A stretch of DNA of 64,000 bases, taken from assembly GCA_013400155.1 (NCBI GenBank), contig VXBM01000284.1, positions 124,001 to 188,000 of the forward strand, given 5' to 3'. Below the pieces are notes generated by a model. The model made no database searches and had not been told where the DNA came from. It saw only the letters and a list, made by a program, of their open reading frames with translations. This document shows positions 13,093 through 26,203 of the stretch, piece by piece. This stretch comes from Helopsaltes ochotensis (taxonomy: Eukaryota; Chordata; Aves; Passeriformes; Locustellidae). A program made the translations under genes and the position numbers. Position 1 is the stretch's first letter. Each line of letters opens with the position of its first letter.

Positions 13093-14129
13093 ATGATATT
13101 TCAATTTTGAAATCACCTAAACAGTCATCTGTGTTCTCAACCAAATTCTACAGACACATTTAGTCTCAATCTAAATCCACTGCCTTTATGATCATGAGTC
13201 AATATAAGGAAGTTGGCTTAAAAAAAGTTTATATCCTAGGTGAAATATCACTTATGTAGTAAATTTATTTCCTGTTCAAGCATCACTACATTGCAACGAT
13301 TTATAGTCTAAAAATAAATGGTTATGTGAATACTAAATTTCCAGTTAGTAGCTTTATTATGCTATCAGCCACAGATAAATCTCTTTGATAAATTCCTAAG
13401 TAAATAACTTTTAAATTATTGCTAACTAGGTACACAATTTTACAACTGCTACTAATTACCTATACTCAGATTTCAAACTTCAGTGTTACTGCCTGAACTA
13501 AAGCCAACTGAAAAGAGTGAAAAATATATCCCTTAACATAAAACTAAACCACAATTTAGTGCTACCTTATAGTTATGACCAATTTATATCACATTAACAG
13601 TGGAGTATGTTTCTCAACAAAAATTTTATGTGTGGATCTTAGGAATGATGGAGCAGGTAGGAAAAATACTGAGAAATTGAGTGCAAATATTTATTCTACT
13701 TTCAGTGTGTAAAAATTATCAAATTACTTTAAAAATTATCATGACAAAACTAGGAGTATTTGGCAATTAGGTGAGTAATAATTTCATAATGCCCAATGGC
13801 AATTGGCTCTTGCTATGCAGATCCCTCAGTATTTTACATTCCAAGAGAAATTACAAGCATATTAGCTTTATTCTGCAATGTCGATCATCAGTGAAAATTG
13901 ACTTTTATATTAAATTGTCATGAAACTTCATATTTGGCACCTCTCTAGGATGAACTGCTAAGTTTACACTTTCCAGAGCTATTGTTTGAGTCTATAGTAC
14001 TAATACGAGATTCAAATTAATGCATGCAAATACAGCTTTTTCTACACAATCAGGAATGATGGAGATTTTTACAAAATTTATGGCAATGTGAGAATAGAAA
14101 ATGGTTTCATAAATCCTTTCAAGACATAT
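13093..14129. other. Unassigned AT-rich sequence
   Basis: Nothing recognised. Confidence 0.6.
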
Positions 14130-15010
14130 GCAAGAAATCCCCCTAGATGTGTTCTTCACTATTTTCACTAATATCTCAGATAATAGAAAGGAGGGCATTT
14201 GCAAATTCATGGAAGACACCGTGCTGGAAGTTGTAAGAATTTTGGGTGACATAGTAAAAATTCAAAATGTGCTTGAGAAATGTTCTGAAATTAATCAAAT
14301 AGAATTTGTCAATAAAGTGATAACAGCAAGCACAAATTACTTTCACCAGGAAAGAAAATCAAACATGCAGATGCAGAATAGGTACTGGTTGCTTAGGTGG
14401 CTGTATTGTAGTTAGCCATAACAGCATCTGAGTTAACAGTATGTTGTCGTTGCAGAAAAGGCAGTCCCATTTTGAGGTGAATTAACAGGAATGATGTATA
14501 AGGCATGGGAGGCAATTATTCTGCTCTACTTGTCACTCGGAATATCTCAGCTGTACTTCTGTATCTGTATCCTTGTGCTGCACACTTGTAGAAAAGACAG
14601 TGACAAATTGAGAGAAGGTGCAGAGAAGAACCAAAAAGAATGATTGGTGTCTAAGAAAGCCCAAAATCCTTGGAAGATAACTGGAGAAAATAAATTAGCG
14701 TAGAGAAGGGGGTTGGGATAATATTTTTCAAATATTTAAAAGTTGTCAGTTCTCAATTCCATTGAAGTGACAAGGTTGAAGCAGTTAAATCTGCAGATGA
14801 AAAGGCCGAGGTGCAATAATAGGAAAATATAACTGTGAGAATAGTTCCATTCAGGTAGCTTAGGAAGGCTGTGGAATCCCTCTTATCAAAGTTCTTTCAA
14901 AAAAATGGGGAAGACAAGCATTAGTGGGAGATTATTAAATCTGATTAGACTTGATCCTGTAATGAAGGAAAGAACTCAGATGACCTTTCAGTCTTGCACA
15001 TCTGTGATGC
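14130..15010 (+). mobile_element. Ancient CR1-like LINE remnant, + strand
   Basis: Decayed but ordered matches: 'ttcactaatatctcagataa', 'catttgcaaattcatggaag' (the 'aaatttgcagatgacac' region of the RT), 'gtaaaaattcaaaatgtgct', 'gtgcagagaagaaccaaaaa', then 'aggctgtggaatccctctta' and a 3' end 'gatgacctttcagtcttgca'. It is much more diverged than the other copies. Confidence 0.55.
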
Positions 15011-15414
15011 TTTGGGGCAGTGTAAGACTCAATTTAATCATCTTTCAAACAGCACCTCGTGTCTGCGTCATTGCTTAGACAAAGATAATACTATCAACCA
15101 TTCCTGAAATTACCCAGATTTTCAAACCTTTGCTACTTTGTTAATCATTAAACATTTGTCTGAGAAAAATTTTTTCTATGCTGAGTGATTTCCTCAATTT
15201 TGACATTTTGAGACTGTGGGAGGAAGGGCTGCAGGGAGTATTCCAGACAAAATGATGGGGTTTTTTACAAGGAGACACAGAAAAATGTGCAAGTTCTCTC
15301 TTCTGGGAAAAAAAAAAGGCACAAAATTTTCTCTGAAAACCTGATATGTCCTTATTTTGGATCTGGATTCTGGAAGGATGAGGTAGCTTTTATTTTATCA
15401 ACTCAGTTTCTATA
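15011..15414. other. Unassigned sequence
   Basis: AT-rich flank of the LTR; nothing recognised. Confidence 0.55.
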
Positions 15415-16796
15415 TGTATTGGGTTAGCATGGATGGTAAAAGAAAAAAAAACAACAAACAATTAGTGATCTTCTTTAAAACTGACAGCCAGATCGGCCAA
15501 TGGGACGCAGGTGTACACCTCTGGGAAAACAGGGCTTAAATACAAGGGAATTTCAAGGCGCGCCCCCTTTCACTCCTAACCTGCCATGAGGTAACATCCT
15601 TTCCCCTTCCCCCGGGCAGCTGAGCCCAGCCGTCGCTGCAGCCCTGATGGAGCTGAGCCGAGCTCTACCCCCGAGCCTGGCGGCTGCTGGCACAAAAGGA
15701 GAAAGCGGGGGAGAGCGCTGGGCCGAGGGAATGTCCCCTGGGCGCCCCCCAGAAAAGCAGCACCGAGCCCAGACTGGGCCGGGCCCACTCCTGTGGGACC
15801 CAAGGGTGGGGAAGGGGAGAGAGGCCCTGGCCATGTGGGAGATCTCAGCTGCCATTTTCTCTTCACCAGCATGGATGCGTGGCTTTTGCAACTGCCGCCT
15901 CAGCAGAGACCAGGTGGCCATCTGCAGGCCCAGGAAAGGAATGTTAACTCTTTTGTGACAGAAACTGAGAATTTTTAAACTCTAACCCTTCTCAAAGAGA
16001 GAGGAAAGGCCAAATTGGAGATATGTAAAAGGACAATATGAAGATATCAAAGTCAGTAAATGAAGAGTGACTTATTAAGTGGAAGAGATAACAAGTTGCC
16101 TTAATTTGCGGCTGAAAATCTCCTTTGATTTATGGTAACAGACTGTAATATTCATTTAAATCGTGGACTTTGAATTGGAGAGATGCTTTATAGTTTTGAA
16201 GCAAAGGTAGCTGATTTACTGAGTGAATATTGAAGTAAAAATCTGTAATCTGGTGATCCTATGAGATGTTTGAACAGAATAAGATGAGAAGAAATTTCGG
16301 CGCCAGTGAAAAATAAGATATTTCTTTCCTGAAGATGAAGAAGCCTTTGTTGTGGAGCTATGCATCTTTAAAAGGTGAAACCCCAGTGTGAATCCACGGC
16401 CCATATGCAGCCATAGGAAAGGCTACATGTTTGGGAGGTCCACAATTGCAGATTCTCGGGCGGACTGCTTTTGTGGGGGTTGAGAACCACAGATTGTGTC
16501 TCTTGTGGGAAGTTACCATAACGATAGGAGAGATTTCTCTCTCTAAAAGACTGAATGAAAGACTATTTTTACAAGTGGTAATGACTTAGAGTTCTGAGTT
16601 CTGTCTCTTTACATTGTTGTAGGAATGTAAACTGTTAGTAGGGAGGAGGGTGGTGCTTTTGAAAGGTTTCAAATTTTTTGGCTCTTTTTTTTTCTAGTGT
16701 GTGTTAATAAACCTAACTGTTTTTATCTTTAAGTTGAGCCTGTTTTGCCTGTATTCTAATCCTATTCCACAATAAGAAAATATTTGGACCGCTACA
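15415..16796 (+). mobile_element. Probable solo LTR of an endogenous retrovirus, + strand
   Basis: It starts TGTATTGGGTTAGCATGG and ends GACCGCTACA (TGTA...TACA). The flanks are ctata and ctaaa, a diverged 5-bp duplication. Inside are CCAAT (15497-15501), a TATA-like TTAAATA (15536-15542), a GC- and CpG-rich stretch (15550-15950) with GGCGCGCC, and AATAAA (16706-16711) followed by a T-rich region. This is the order U3, R, U5 of an LTR. No retroviral genes are attached. ORFs at 15553-15978 are GC-rich chance frames. The family name is not certain. Confidence 0.6.
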
Positions 16797-19700
16797 CTAA
16801 ATTTAGCAGACAAAATTCGATGAACATGAAGCCACTACATCTTTTGGTGTTTCTGCCCGGTTGGCGAATTTTAACCCTTTACACGGTATAAGGCAAGTGT
16901 TTCTTGGGCAAATTCTTGACACCATGCCCTGAGATAAAGTATTTGTTGAAATAGTTTAACATTATGTGGGTGATTTAGATTACTGTAATTATTTTGAAAG
17001 GAATTTCAGTAGAATCCAGTAGGATGGAAACATCTGTTTGAGAAAAGTAAATTCTTAAGTCACTCTGATCTATTTCTGGGGCTTGCCTGATTTGCAACTA
17101 CAATTCAAATTGAAGATTTCTTGTAACTCTAAGTTCATAACTTTTTTTGGGTTTTATCAATCACTTACTCTTCCAAAACCTTTGGATGCCTTTTTGAAAT
17201 CCAAAATAATTTGCTTTTCTTTGGGCATTTGTTGCAGACAATTTGAGATTAAATAGAGTTAATTTAATTTGATTTAATTTTCTATCTCTTGGACTACTGC
17301 AAGCCTGCAGTAAGAACAGTTAAGGCAGGCAGCATTATTTTCTTGTGCCACTGAGCAGCTCAGATCATCTGGACTGTCAGCAGCTGGAATGTTCTGACTT
17401 CACTGTTAGAGGACCCCGAGGGTTGAGTAGTCTGCATTTGTATTGCTTTTATCCTGTTCTGCATTTGTGTGCTCTGCGGGCTAGCAGGGCCCACAGAGCC
17501 CACAAATTGTCACCTATTCACTCAACAAGTAGTTTCTAGTGACTGCTTTGTATTTGCTCTAGAATTCACATTTTATCTTAATGAGATGATATGAGAAATC
17601 AACTTTTCAAGCCTGATGGCTCATAACACCTTCAACAGCTTCCTTCAGCGGTATCACTGTGTATCACTGGTGCTCATGCATTTGTTGTTGGTGAATCACT
17701 TTCTTTTATGTCACTTTCTTTTGCTTTCTGCCTAGCTGAAACATTCCTTATAATATTCCCAGAGGCGTATGATGAATCCATACCCCAGTGAGGATAATGT
17801 TAGGTTACTTTTCTGTATCATAATGATACTGCATAATGGAGCCAGAACCTATGCCTAGAGTTGGAATAGTTACAAACAAAACCAACCCAACAACAGCACA
17901 TCTATAAAAAACAATTGTAGTCGCTTTTTAAAATGTCAGGCTTGCATCCACATATCCTCACAAGCTTTTCATATATTTTCTTTAAAAACATGAACTACAT
18001 TCTGTTTTCTGAGCAGTCCAGAGCAGACATGACTCTGTAAATTTTTTGCATGTTTTTATTGTAAACTAGTACATTATAGGAGCACATTTAAGCAGATGCT
18101 CTTTTGGCCTAAGATACATTTATATGCACATTTAGGATGTGATTCTAGCTATGCAGTCCCTTGAGGTTACTGGGAACTTAAGACAGTGCAATTTACAGGC
18201 ACTATGCACTTTGCTGATTTGAAGGCAGAGGTGCAGCCAGGAAGCAAATGTCTCTGTCACTTCCAAAACATCTTTCTTCTTCCCTCTGATGTATTTCTAT
18301 AACCCATGGAGTTGTCAGGAATCACTGGGGTATTTTCTGTCAGCAGAGCACAGAAGTGCTGGTGTATATGAGGAGCAGGGCTGTCTATCTCTGTATAAGG
18401 GCATTGTGTTCATCAGGCTCAAGTATCATTTGTCCTCTTCTTTATTTTCAAATGAAGCATCCACTGCTATGAATTGGTTAAAGTGAAATGAAATACACAA
18501 TCAAGTAATACTTTTCCATTAGAAATGCCCCTCGGGGATACATTCAGTTTTCTTTTTACATATTAGTGCTCTCCATATTGCACATTCCACATAAATTTGC
18601 TGTTTAGAGTCTACAAAGTTGCAAGCTCTTACATGAATTGAAACTGGTCTTACCTAACCTTGTACAGCTCCTTTCTTCTTCCCACAGTTAAGTGCAATTT
18701 TCCTGCAAATTAGCATAGCTCACTGGAGTTGAGGTTCCAGATGAAGCTTCCCCACCTCTCAGATTATATTATCTCTGAGTAAAAGGCAAAAACAAGACCT
18801 AAAAGGAGTGAGAAAACTTTGGATTGTTCCCTTGTCCTCCTCCCCTACCCTTAATGCTGAAACCACAACGTGAAGTCAGGCTTCTTTTCAGCTTGAGAAC
18901 AGAATCTCCTGCTGCCTAGAGGCCACAGCAGCCCAGCCTTCTTGGAAAGGCTTCTCTCTTTTACTGGTTAGGCCTTCTCTCAATGTCTTGGTGTAACTAA
19001 CTCTTTCATGAGGAATAAACCCAAATATTCAAGTCACTGCTTCCTCATCCAGTGCTCCAATCAGCAGTGGAGATGCAGTGGAATATGATCTGTGGCCATC
19101 ATTCCCATTGCCATCAAGAGAAAATTGATTGGACATTTTGGACTGACCTTTGAAAGAAGGTGGCTGCTTTCAATATAGCCAGTGAAGAGAAAAAGGCAAT
19201 TAATTTATGAACACTGATTCTCCCCTTCAAGTCCTTTTGCTTTTGGATGCGTAGCATATTTTACCAGATGCATTAGATATATTGCATTGAGCCTGTGCAC
19301 TGCTGCAGAGAGATGGGCAGAAACTTCTGTCCATGTTCCCCCTCAGTTTCTTTTTTTTGTTTGAGTAAAACAATGGCATATGGATGTTCATGAGAAGGCA
19401 TCCTCTAAAAGTAGACAGTGTGATGTCAAACGATAAATGTGCTCCTTCAAACCAAGTGGAATGACTGACCAGGTTTTGATTTGGCAATAAGCATCCTTTA
19501 AATTCTATGCAGGGCAGCAAACCTGCAGTTTAAAAGCCAACATCTTAAGCAGAAATGCAGCTTATGCAATCTTGAAATTACTAAATATTTCTCAGAAGTT
19601 ATTTATATACCCACTTTTTGTTTTTCCTCCTCTGCTTCAATGAAGGTTGTTTTTACATTCCACAGCTCATGTAGGAGGCTATGCAAGAAGTTAGTAATCA

Positions 19701-21194
19701 AATATTAATGTTGTCATCCCACAGGACATATTGTTTATACCATCACAGATGCAGTTTACATCTCAGATCAATAGAGCAATTTTTAAAAACCTCTTTTGAA
19801 AGCAGCAATTGGAGTATGATTATAGTTGTCCACAGTAGTTATATCATACAGCAAATTAGGAAATATATGTCAGGACCCATTATTCTAATGGGAGTCTTGT
19901 AAGATTTTTAAACAATGTAAGTAGATGCCAGATTTGCAAACTGATGACCCTTTTTGAAACAATACTCTCAGTAGGGAGGAGAGAACGAAAATATTGTTAA
20001 CTTGAACATAGTTGTCAAGTTGATGCTTCACAGGAACCCACAACACTAATCACCCTTCTTGAATGCAAGTTCTCCCTTTCTTTAGCTCTGTCATAAGTTA
20101 TCCCTTAAGCACTCATTAGACCACTGCAGCTGAAAATTGGCAAATTTGTTTTCAATGACAGCTACCACCATTTCAGTCCTGGCCAAATACAAAAAAAACA
20201 ACTGGATACTGCCGATGACACTTGGTTTCATGCAGTATTTGAAAATAAACATTTTGTTTTCAAAAACAATTAACAATTACAATGGAGTAAGTTTTTACAT
20301 ATTTGTGCTCCATAAAATGCCCGGTGTTTACAGGGGTGAGAACTGTAAAAATTATGAAGCAGAGGATTGGAAATTCTCTGTCCTAAATGGCTATTTAAGT
20401 AGCACATCTGGAGAAGGACATCTGCCAAATTTTTAGCAATCATCAGCGGCATCATTAACAAGGGAACCATTATGATATGTGCAATGGCAATATTTATTTT
20501 ATGCAACTAAGAGTTCGTCCTAATATCAAATTAAACTATGTAACAAATTAAAGGTAAGATCAACCTTTACAGTCTTTCAGTGGGCTCTACTTATTATCAG
20601 AGGGAGCTGTCAGACCTAATCTGAAGGGGTGAATTTATGCAAATATACAGCTGCAGCAAAGTCAAAGGACATGGGAATGCAGAGTGGGCAAGGGCAGGGA
20701 GTAAAGCTCCCTTGGTGCTCTGTGTCTGCAACTGAGTATTATTTGAACAGTGATCAAGTGTTCTCAGGAGACATGTTTTAATTAAATTCTGCTCAGCTGA
20801 GAAGTTGGACAAGGACACAATTGTCAACAAAAATCCCTCCTTGGTGAGAGACTGAATGCCAGCATCATGAGACCCTCAGAGTGTCCCTCGGTATTTCAGT
20901 TTGGTGGAATAACAGTAATATTACAGGTTGACAGTGCAGAAGAAAGAACAGTGCTCTTCAGGCTATGCCTGCTGATGTTGCCAATGTGCCCATGGAATAT
21001 GATTTTCCAAGCTGTGGAGTAGTGTGCTCAACTCATCTCACAAATGAGAGGGGCCCAGGATGGCCATGCAGAGTACTTGTAATACCTCGGGAGCTCTTAG
21101 CTTTGCTAGATTTTATGTAGTTCTGGTAAAGACATTTTCTTTCTGACTTGATTTAACAAGTTCATATTATTTTTTTCTTTACAAGATTCAGCAT
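16797..21194. other. Unassigned AT-rich sequence
   Basis: About 4.4 kb in which I see no repeat family, exon or RNA. Short ORFs are below 100 codons and show no known similarity. Confidence 0.55.
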
Positions 21195-21848
21195 AATTGG
21201 AAAAGAGTAATACTGTCTGTCTTGGTCAGTGATTTGGATGATGGGGCAGAGTGGACCCTCAGCAAGACTGCTGATGATTTACAGCTCTGAGGAGTGCTGA
21301 GGGAGCTCATCAGACTGGAGAAATGGGCTGACGGGAACCTCATGAAGTTGAGCATAGGAAAGTGCAGTGTCTTGCACCTGGGAAGGCAGATGCTCAGGCA
21401 CCAGCACATGCTGGGGGACAACCAGCTGGAAAGCTTTGTAGAAAAGGACCCCGGGGGTCCTGGTGGTCATGAGTAAACAATGTGTCCTTGCAGAAAAAAA
21501 ACCAAAAAAACAAAAAAAAACCAAAAAAAAACAAAAAACAAACAAAAAAACACACGAAAAAACAAAACACAACAACAAAAAAAGGTTAATGTTGACCTGG
21601 GCTGCATCAGGTAAGGGTGATGCCAGCAGGAAGGGGGAGGTGTACTTCCCCTGTACTCATCCCTAGTAAGGCCACACCTGGAGTACTGTTCTGGACTCCT
21701 CAGTACAGGAGTCATGGATGTACTGATGGTGCTCTGAGCAGTGTGGTCGAATAAAAGGTGCCCCAGCCCATGGCAGAGGTGCTGGAACTAGATGATTCTG
21801 AGAACCTTTCTAACTCAACTCGTTCTGTGATTCTGCAATTCTGTGATT
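21195..21848 (+). mobile_element. CR1 LINE with internal A-rich expansion, + strand
   Basis: The order 'cagtgatttggatgatgggg', 'gctgatgatttacagctctg', 'aggaaagtgcagtgtcttgc', 'cacctggagtactgttctgg' and 'ggtgctggaactagatgatt', ending 'ttctgtgattctgcaattct', is a CR1 3' half. It is interrupted at 21494-21583 by an A-rich tract. Confidence 0.9.
21494..21583 (+). repeat. A-rich simple repeat inside CR1
   Basis: About 90 bases of A with single C or CC and one G. It lies where CR1 normally has a short A/G-rich stretch, so it looks like local expansion after insertion. Confidence 0.9.
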
Positions 21849-21859
21849 AAAGAGAGTCC

Positions 21860-22121
21860 AGTGAAGACAACAGGCAGAATCTGAAACACAGGAGGCTCCC
21901 TTTAAACTTTGGGAAACACTTTTTTTTTTCCTGTGACAGGAACTGAGCACTGACTCAGGTTGTCTCGAGCTGGGGAATCTGTGTGCCTGGAGATATTCAA
22001 AAGCCATCTGGACATGGTCCTAGGCAACTGGCTTTAGATGACCTAAATTGAGCAGGGATGTTGTAAAATGAGCCCCAGAGATCCATGCCACCCTCAACCA
22101 TTCTGTGGTTCTGTGATTCCA
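21860..22121 (+). mobile_element. Second CR1 LINE 3' end, + strand
   Basis: 'gtctggagatattcaaaag'-type sequence (here 'ctggagatattcaaaagcca'), 'tctggacatggtcctaggca' and the tail 'caaccattctgtggttctgt' followed by 'gattcc' mark another CR1 3' UTR placed directly after the previous copy. Confidence 0.85.
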
Positions 22122-23226
22122 AGTGAGAATCTCACGCAAAAGGAAGATCATTACAAAACCAGAGAAGGAAGGAAATAAAAGGACTTGGCACACTAAGAGA
22201 TGATAAGGGTGAGTTTCAATACAAGTTTGCAACGGTAAATCTCTACAGAATAAGAGTTTCAGAGACAGCAATGAGTCAAGGAACTATTTATCAGAACTGC
22301 AGTGTGACAGGATATTAGCAAAAGTACAAGCAATATAGAAAAAAAAGAAATTCTCCCGATCTCCTGTGACTCACAGTCACAAACTGGCAGTATTTTCTGT
22401 GAAGTCAAAAAATCTTTTCTTTGCAGAAACAATTCCATGGAAACTCCACTCACTGAGTCTTCTAGATTTGATGTTACCCCACAGGGAGGTAGGCTGTACT
22501 GGAAACAAAAGATTCTGCATATTATTCCAAGATAGACCTTGTTCTCATGAAGGGAAAAGTTGTTGTTGCCTACAGCAGAGAGAAATTATTTTCAAAGACT
22601 TCACAATTACCTATGCAAGAATCTGTCTCTGCATTTTCTCAGAAGCTTTCATTTACATAATTCTTTTGCCTTGCTTTCCCACCCCCAAGCTCCCACCTTC
22701 TTCTAACGGGATATGTTATTCACTATTTTAGAATTGATGCAGAAGAATCATGTAATTTATCTATAGGGTTTTTGATCGGTCCCTCAGACTGATATCTCTC
22801 TGTTAACGTTGTGCAAGTTTTTCAAGAATGAGATTAACCTTTTCATATCTTCAAAACTATACCAAGAGATGAAGATTCAGTACTTGGGCTTCACTGTATC
22901 TTGCCTGTGTAATATGCCTTAGCTAGAAACTCAGGTCTTGTATCTTCTCTTTAATGATCATAAAAAGTGACCTTTTGCCACTTTTTCCACCCCAGTTGTA
23001 ATCAGTGTCATTAGTCATCCATAGCTACCCTAATTAGGGAGAAGTCATACACAAGTCCTCAAAAAATTAGAGAGAGAGGAGAGACTGATACATTGTGATG
23101 TAGAGCACACATGGTAAGCAAAAGAGAAATTTTTACAGAAAAATAATATTTCAAACCAGTGGTTGGTTTATATTTTGCATGAACTAGGTGAGGTTTCTTC
23201 TCTAATTTTCCCAATTATTTTTCATG
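22122..23226. other. Unassigned sequence
   Basis: No feature recognised; short ORFs only. Confidence 0.55.
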
Positions 23227-23824
23227 TGTCCTGGTTTTGGCTTGGATACAGTTAATTTTCTGCTTCTTAGCTGCTATAGTGCTGCATTTTGAATTTAGTA
23301 TGAGAATAATGTTAATAACACACTGATGTTTTAATTGTTGCAAAGTAGTGCTTACCTTAAGTCAAGAGCTTTTCAGTTTCCTATGCTGTGCCAGTGAGGA
23401 GGTGCACCTGTGAGGGAACACAGCTAGAACAGGTGACCCCAACTGGCCAAAATGGTATTCCCTAAATACCATCAGACTCAGTCTATAAACTCAGGGGAGT
23501 TGGCTGGGAGCCAACTGCTCCCACCAACTGGGGAACGGGGTCAGTGGGTGATAAGTTTATTGTGCATCACTTGTTTCTCTTGGGTTTTATTCCTCTCTCT
23601 TTCTCTCCTTTTTCATTACTATTATCATTACTATTATCATTACTATTATCATTAATATTATTAATATTACTATTGTAATTTACTGTAATTTCAGATTAAG
23701 CTGTTCATATCTCAATCGATGATTTCTACTCTTTTTCTGATTATCCTTCCCATCTCACTGGAGTGTGGGGAGTGGGCAAACATCTGCATGGTATTTAGTT
23801 GTTGGTTTGGGTTAAATCACGACA
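23227..23824 (+). mobile_element. Solo LTR of an avian endogenous retrovirus (ERVL-like), + strand
   Basis: It starts TGTCCTGGTTTTGGCTTGG and ends GGGTTAAATCACGACA, the two ends of a widespread avian LTR. Inside are 'ttagtatgagaataatgtta', 'ctgaccccaactggcca'-like sequence (here 'gtgaccccaactggccaaaa'), a TATA-like CTATAAAC near 23482, 'gtgcatcacttgtttctctt' and an imperfect ATT microsatellite. The usual ATTAAA poly(A) signal reads ATTAAG. The flanks tcatg/atatg are a weak target duplication. Sense orientation. Confidence 0.88.
23613..23675 (+). repeat. Imperfect (CATTACTATTAT)n microsatellite within the LTR
   Basis: Three to four units of 12 bp (ttactattatca) followed by taatatt units. It corresponds to the ATT tract common in this LTR. 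Confidence 0.88.
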
Positions 23825-23924
23825 ATATGCAATCTGAGTTTCTTGTTTGAGAATATAGTAATTAGGCATCATAATTTGATGCAAATTTAGGTCAATAGAG
23901 GTTTTGTGACTTTGGTCACAAGAG

Positions 23925-24125
23925 GAAGATTTTTCTCAATTAGAATAGTCAGACACTGAAATAATCTTCCCGGGGAAGTGATGGATTTCCCATCCTGGAC
24001 CCTTGTGAAATTCAGCTGGACAGGGTGCTGGGCCATCTTTTCTACACTCTGCTTTTGCTAGGAAAGGTTGAACCAGATGATCACTAAGGTCCCTTCAAAT
24101 CTGGTGTTCTTAAAGAGTTATGGAA
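23925..24125 (+). mobile_element. Old CR1 LINE 3' end, + strand
   Basis: 'tgaaataatcttcccgggga', 'agtgatggatttcccatcct', 'gaaccagatgatcactaagg' and 'tcccttcaaatctggtgttc' follow the CR1 3' UTR order but are strongly diverged and lack the terminal microsatellite. Confidence 0.65.
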
Positions 24126-26138
24126 CTGTGTCAGAAAACTGTAAATACATGCAATGTTATTTGTTGCCATATTGCATACACTAGCCATTGAACTGGAATA
24201 GCAACTATAAAACAACTAGAAATTTATTATCTTTAATAATTTTAACAGTTACTTGCTCTAACTGGAGTTTGATTTGCTACAGAAATATGATCTACTTATA
24301 TGAACAGACTAATGATACACAAGGTATTTTGTGGCCATCAGTACTTTCTGTGACCAGAATAATCTGGTTGTGAGGCTGAGACCTAGTTCAAATGAGAACC
24401 AAAACACCAGAGAAATACTACAGAAGAAATACTCTGATTTCAGATCTATGTGTGCCAGTGGAAGCTACATGAGGAATTTTGCAGTAAGTTCTGCATAGAC
24501 TTCTCAAGAGCACAAAGGTTAGTGTGTCCCATTGTAATAGTGCTGATGGTAGGGAAGGTATATCTTCTTTAACTTCACAATTCAAAGTTTGGCACATACA
24601 TTAGACACATAAATAGCACAAGGGGGAGTTATTTTCTTCAAAATACACCAGTTAGCAGAAATGCCTGCCTCAGCCCATTTGTGCCATCCCTGCTCTTTCC
24701 CTGCTGGATGCTCCAGCTGCTGGGCTACAAAATCAGCTATCCCTCTCCTTAACTTCTTAAGGCCCAAGGATGCTTGAATTTTTAGCCTCACCATGTCGCA
24801 GCACTGGCGGAGTGAGTGAAGATGATTTGTCCTCCTTCCCTTTTAACTATTCTCAGGCCTTATCATGGAAAACGCAAAATACGGATGGTGAATAATTTTC
24901 TTTTGGCTGAGGAGCATAATCACATTGTGCCAAACAGATTGCCTGGCTGTAACTGCTGGGATGTTGTATTGAAATGGGCATGGCCTGGAATGTCCCTGAA
25001 GGGCAGGAGGCGCAGCTGCAAGGCTTTGCTTTCCTCTTGATGCTCTTGGCTGTGTGCTGTGAGGGTCACCAGGCCCACACCAGCTGGATCTGTGCCTTGG
25101 GAGATTGTGGCAAGAGATGATGAGTCTGTGTATCCAAAATGGGTTTTCATTTTGGTTCCTCAGCTTAGTCAAATTGACAGTGTCTTAGGGCACAAACAGT
25201 GATAGAATATTTAGGGGATCTTTTGGTGAAAATTTGGGTATCTTGGTCTCTTTACCTTGATTAATTGCAATTCAGTTAGGTGCACAATAGACATCTACTG
25301 GGGAGCTTTTGTCATAACAGCTAACAGATCTGTTTCAATTATGGCAACTCTTTGCAAACTGAATGGACAAAATTCTTATCTGAAAATTTTTAGTCTGGAG
25401 TAATTCAGTATACATACCTAAGAGTGTTTTCAAAGTATTTAAATTCATGATAAGCTGTTTCAGGTAGTATAGTTTTTTCCTGAGTATAAAATTGACACTT
25501 TCCAACAAAAGTGAGAATGAAAGGAGAAGCAGCAATAGATAAAATTTCACTAAAATTTAATCTGCCCCTACAAATCAAGGAGTATTGGGATTCTTCAGTA
25601 CTGGGGATGACTTGGTACTGAAGTTACTTTTGTGCATTCAGTCCCCTCTGAGGACTCACTAATATTTTTTATGTGAGTGATAGCACAATTCTGTGCAGAA
25701 GAAAATTACTGCTCTGTACTGGGGACACACTTGATGGTTAGGTGATGTTAGCAGATCAGGAATACCTTGTGTTATTCTTCATCCTGCCTGAATAATTTAT
25801 TGATTAAAGTAGATAAACAGAACAAGAGTCATTACTTTAATTTCTTCCACTGTGATAAAGTATGCTAGATCTCTTCCTGCTTAAATGGTTTATATAGTAA
25901 AAAGTAAAAATGAAATATTTGCAGGTGTAAAAAGTGTACCTTATATACTTGATCCCTAGGTAATGATGTGACAAAAATAAGAAACATGGTTTTCAGATCC
26001 TCTTCTACTTTCCTATGTGTGGATATGAAAAAATATTTTCTTTCTCCATGGAAAAATAGCAAAGAAAAATGATTATACCAATCTTCATGGAAGACGGTTG
26101 TATATTAGATGGTGTAGTTCCATGTATTAGCCATGGAT
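24126..26138. other. Unassigned sequence
   Basis: A slightly GC-richer patch at about 24650-25090 has ORFs on both strands without known similarity. Otherwise AT-rich with nothing recognised. Confidence 0.5.
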
Positions 26139-26203
26139 TAAAAAAAACCCAAAAAACAAAACCCAAAAAACAAAACCCAAAAAACCCCCAAAACCCCCAA
26201 GTA
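26139..26203 (+). repeat. A/C-rich simple repeat (AAAACCC)n
   Basis: Runs of A broken by CCC, CCCC and CCCCC, ending in a C-rich part. The AAAACCCC units only superficially resemble telomere-like repeats. Confidence 0.9.

Noticed and set aside
15553..15978. ORFs on both strands in the GC-rich segment, possible small gene
   Set aside because: The segment is the interior of a probable LTR; GC-rich DNA has few stops, and no family is recognised.
21463..21715. Lys-rich and Phe-rich ORFs
   Set aside because: Produced by the A-rich tract within a CR1 element.
26139..26203. AAAACCCC runs as an interstitial telomere
   Set aside because: Vertebrate telomeres are TTAGGG; this is a simple A/C-rich tract.
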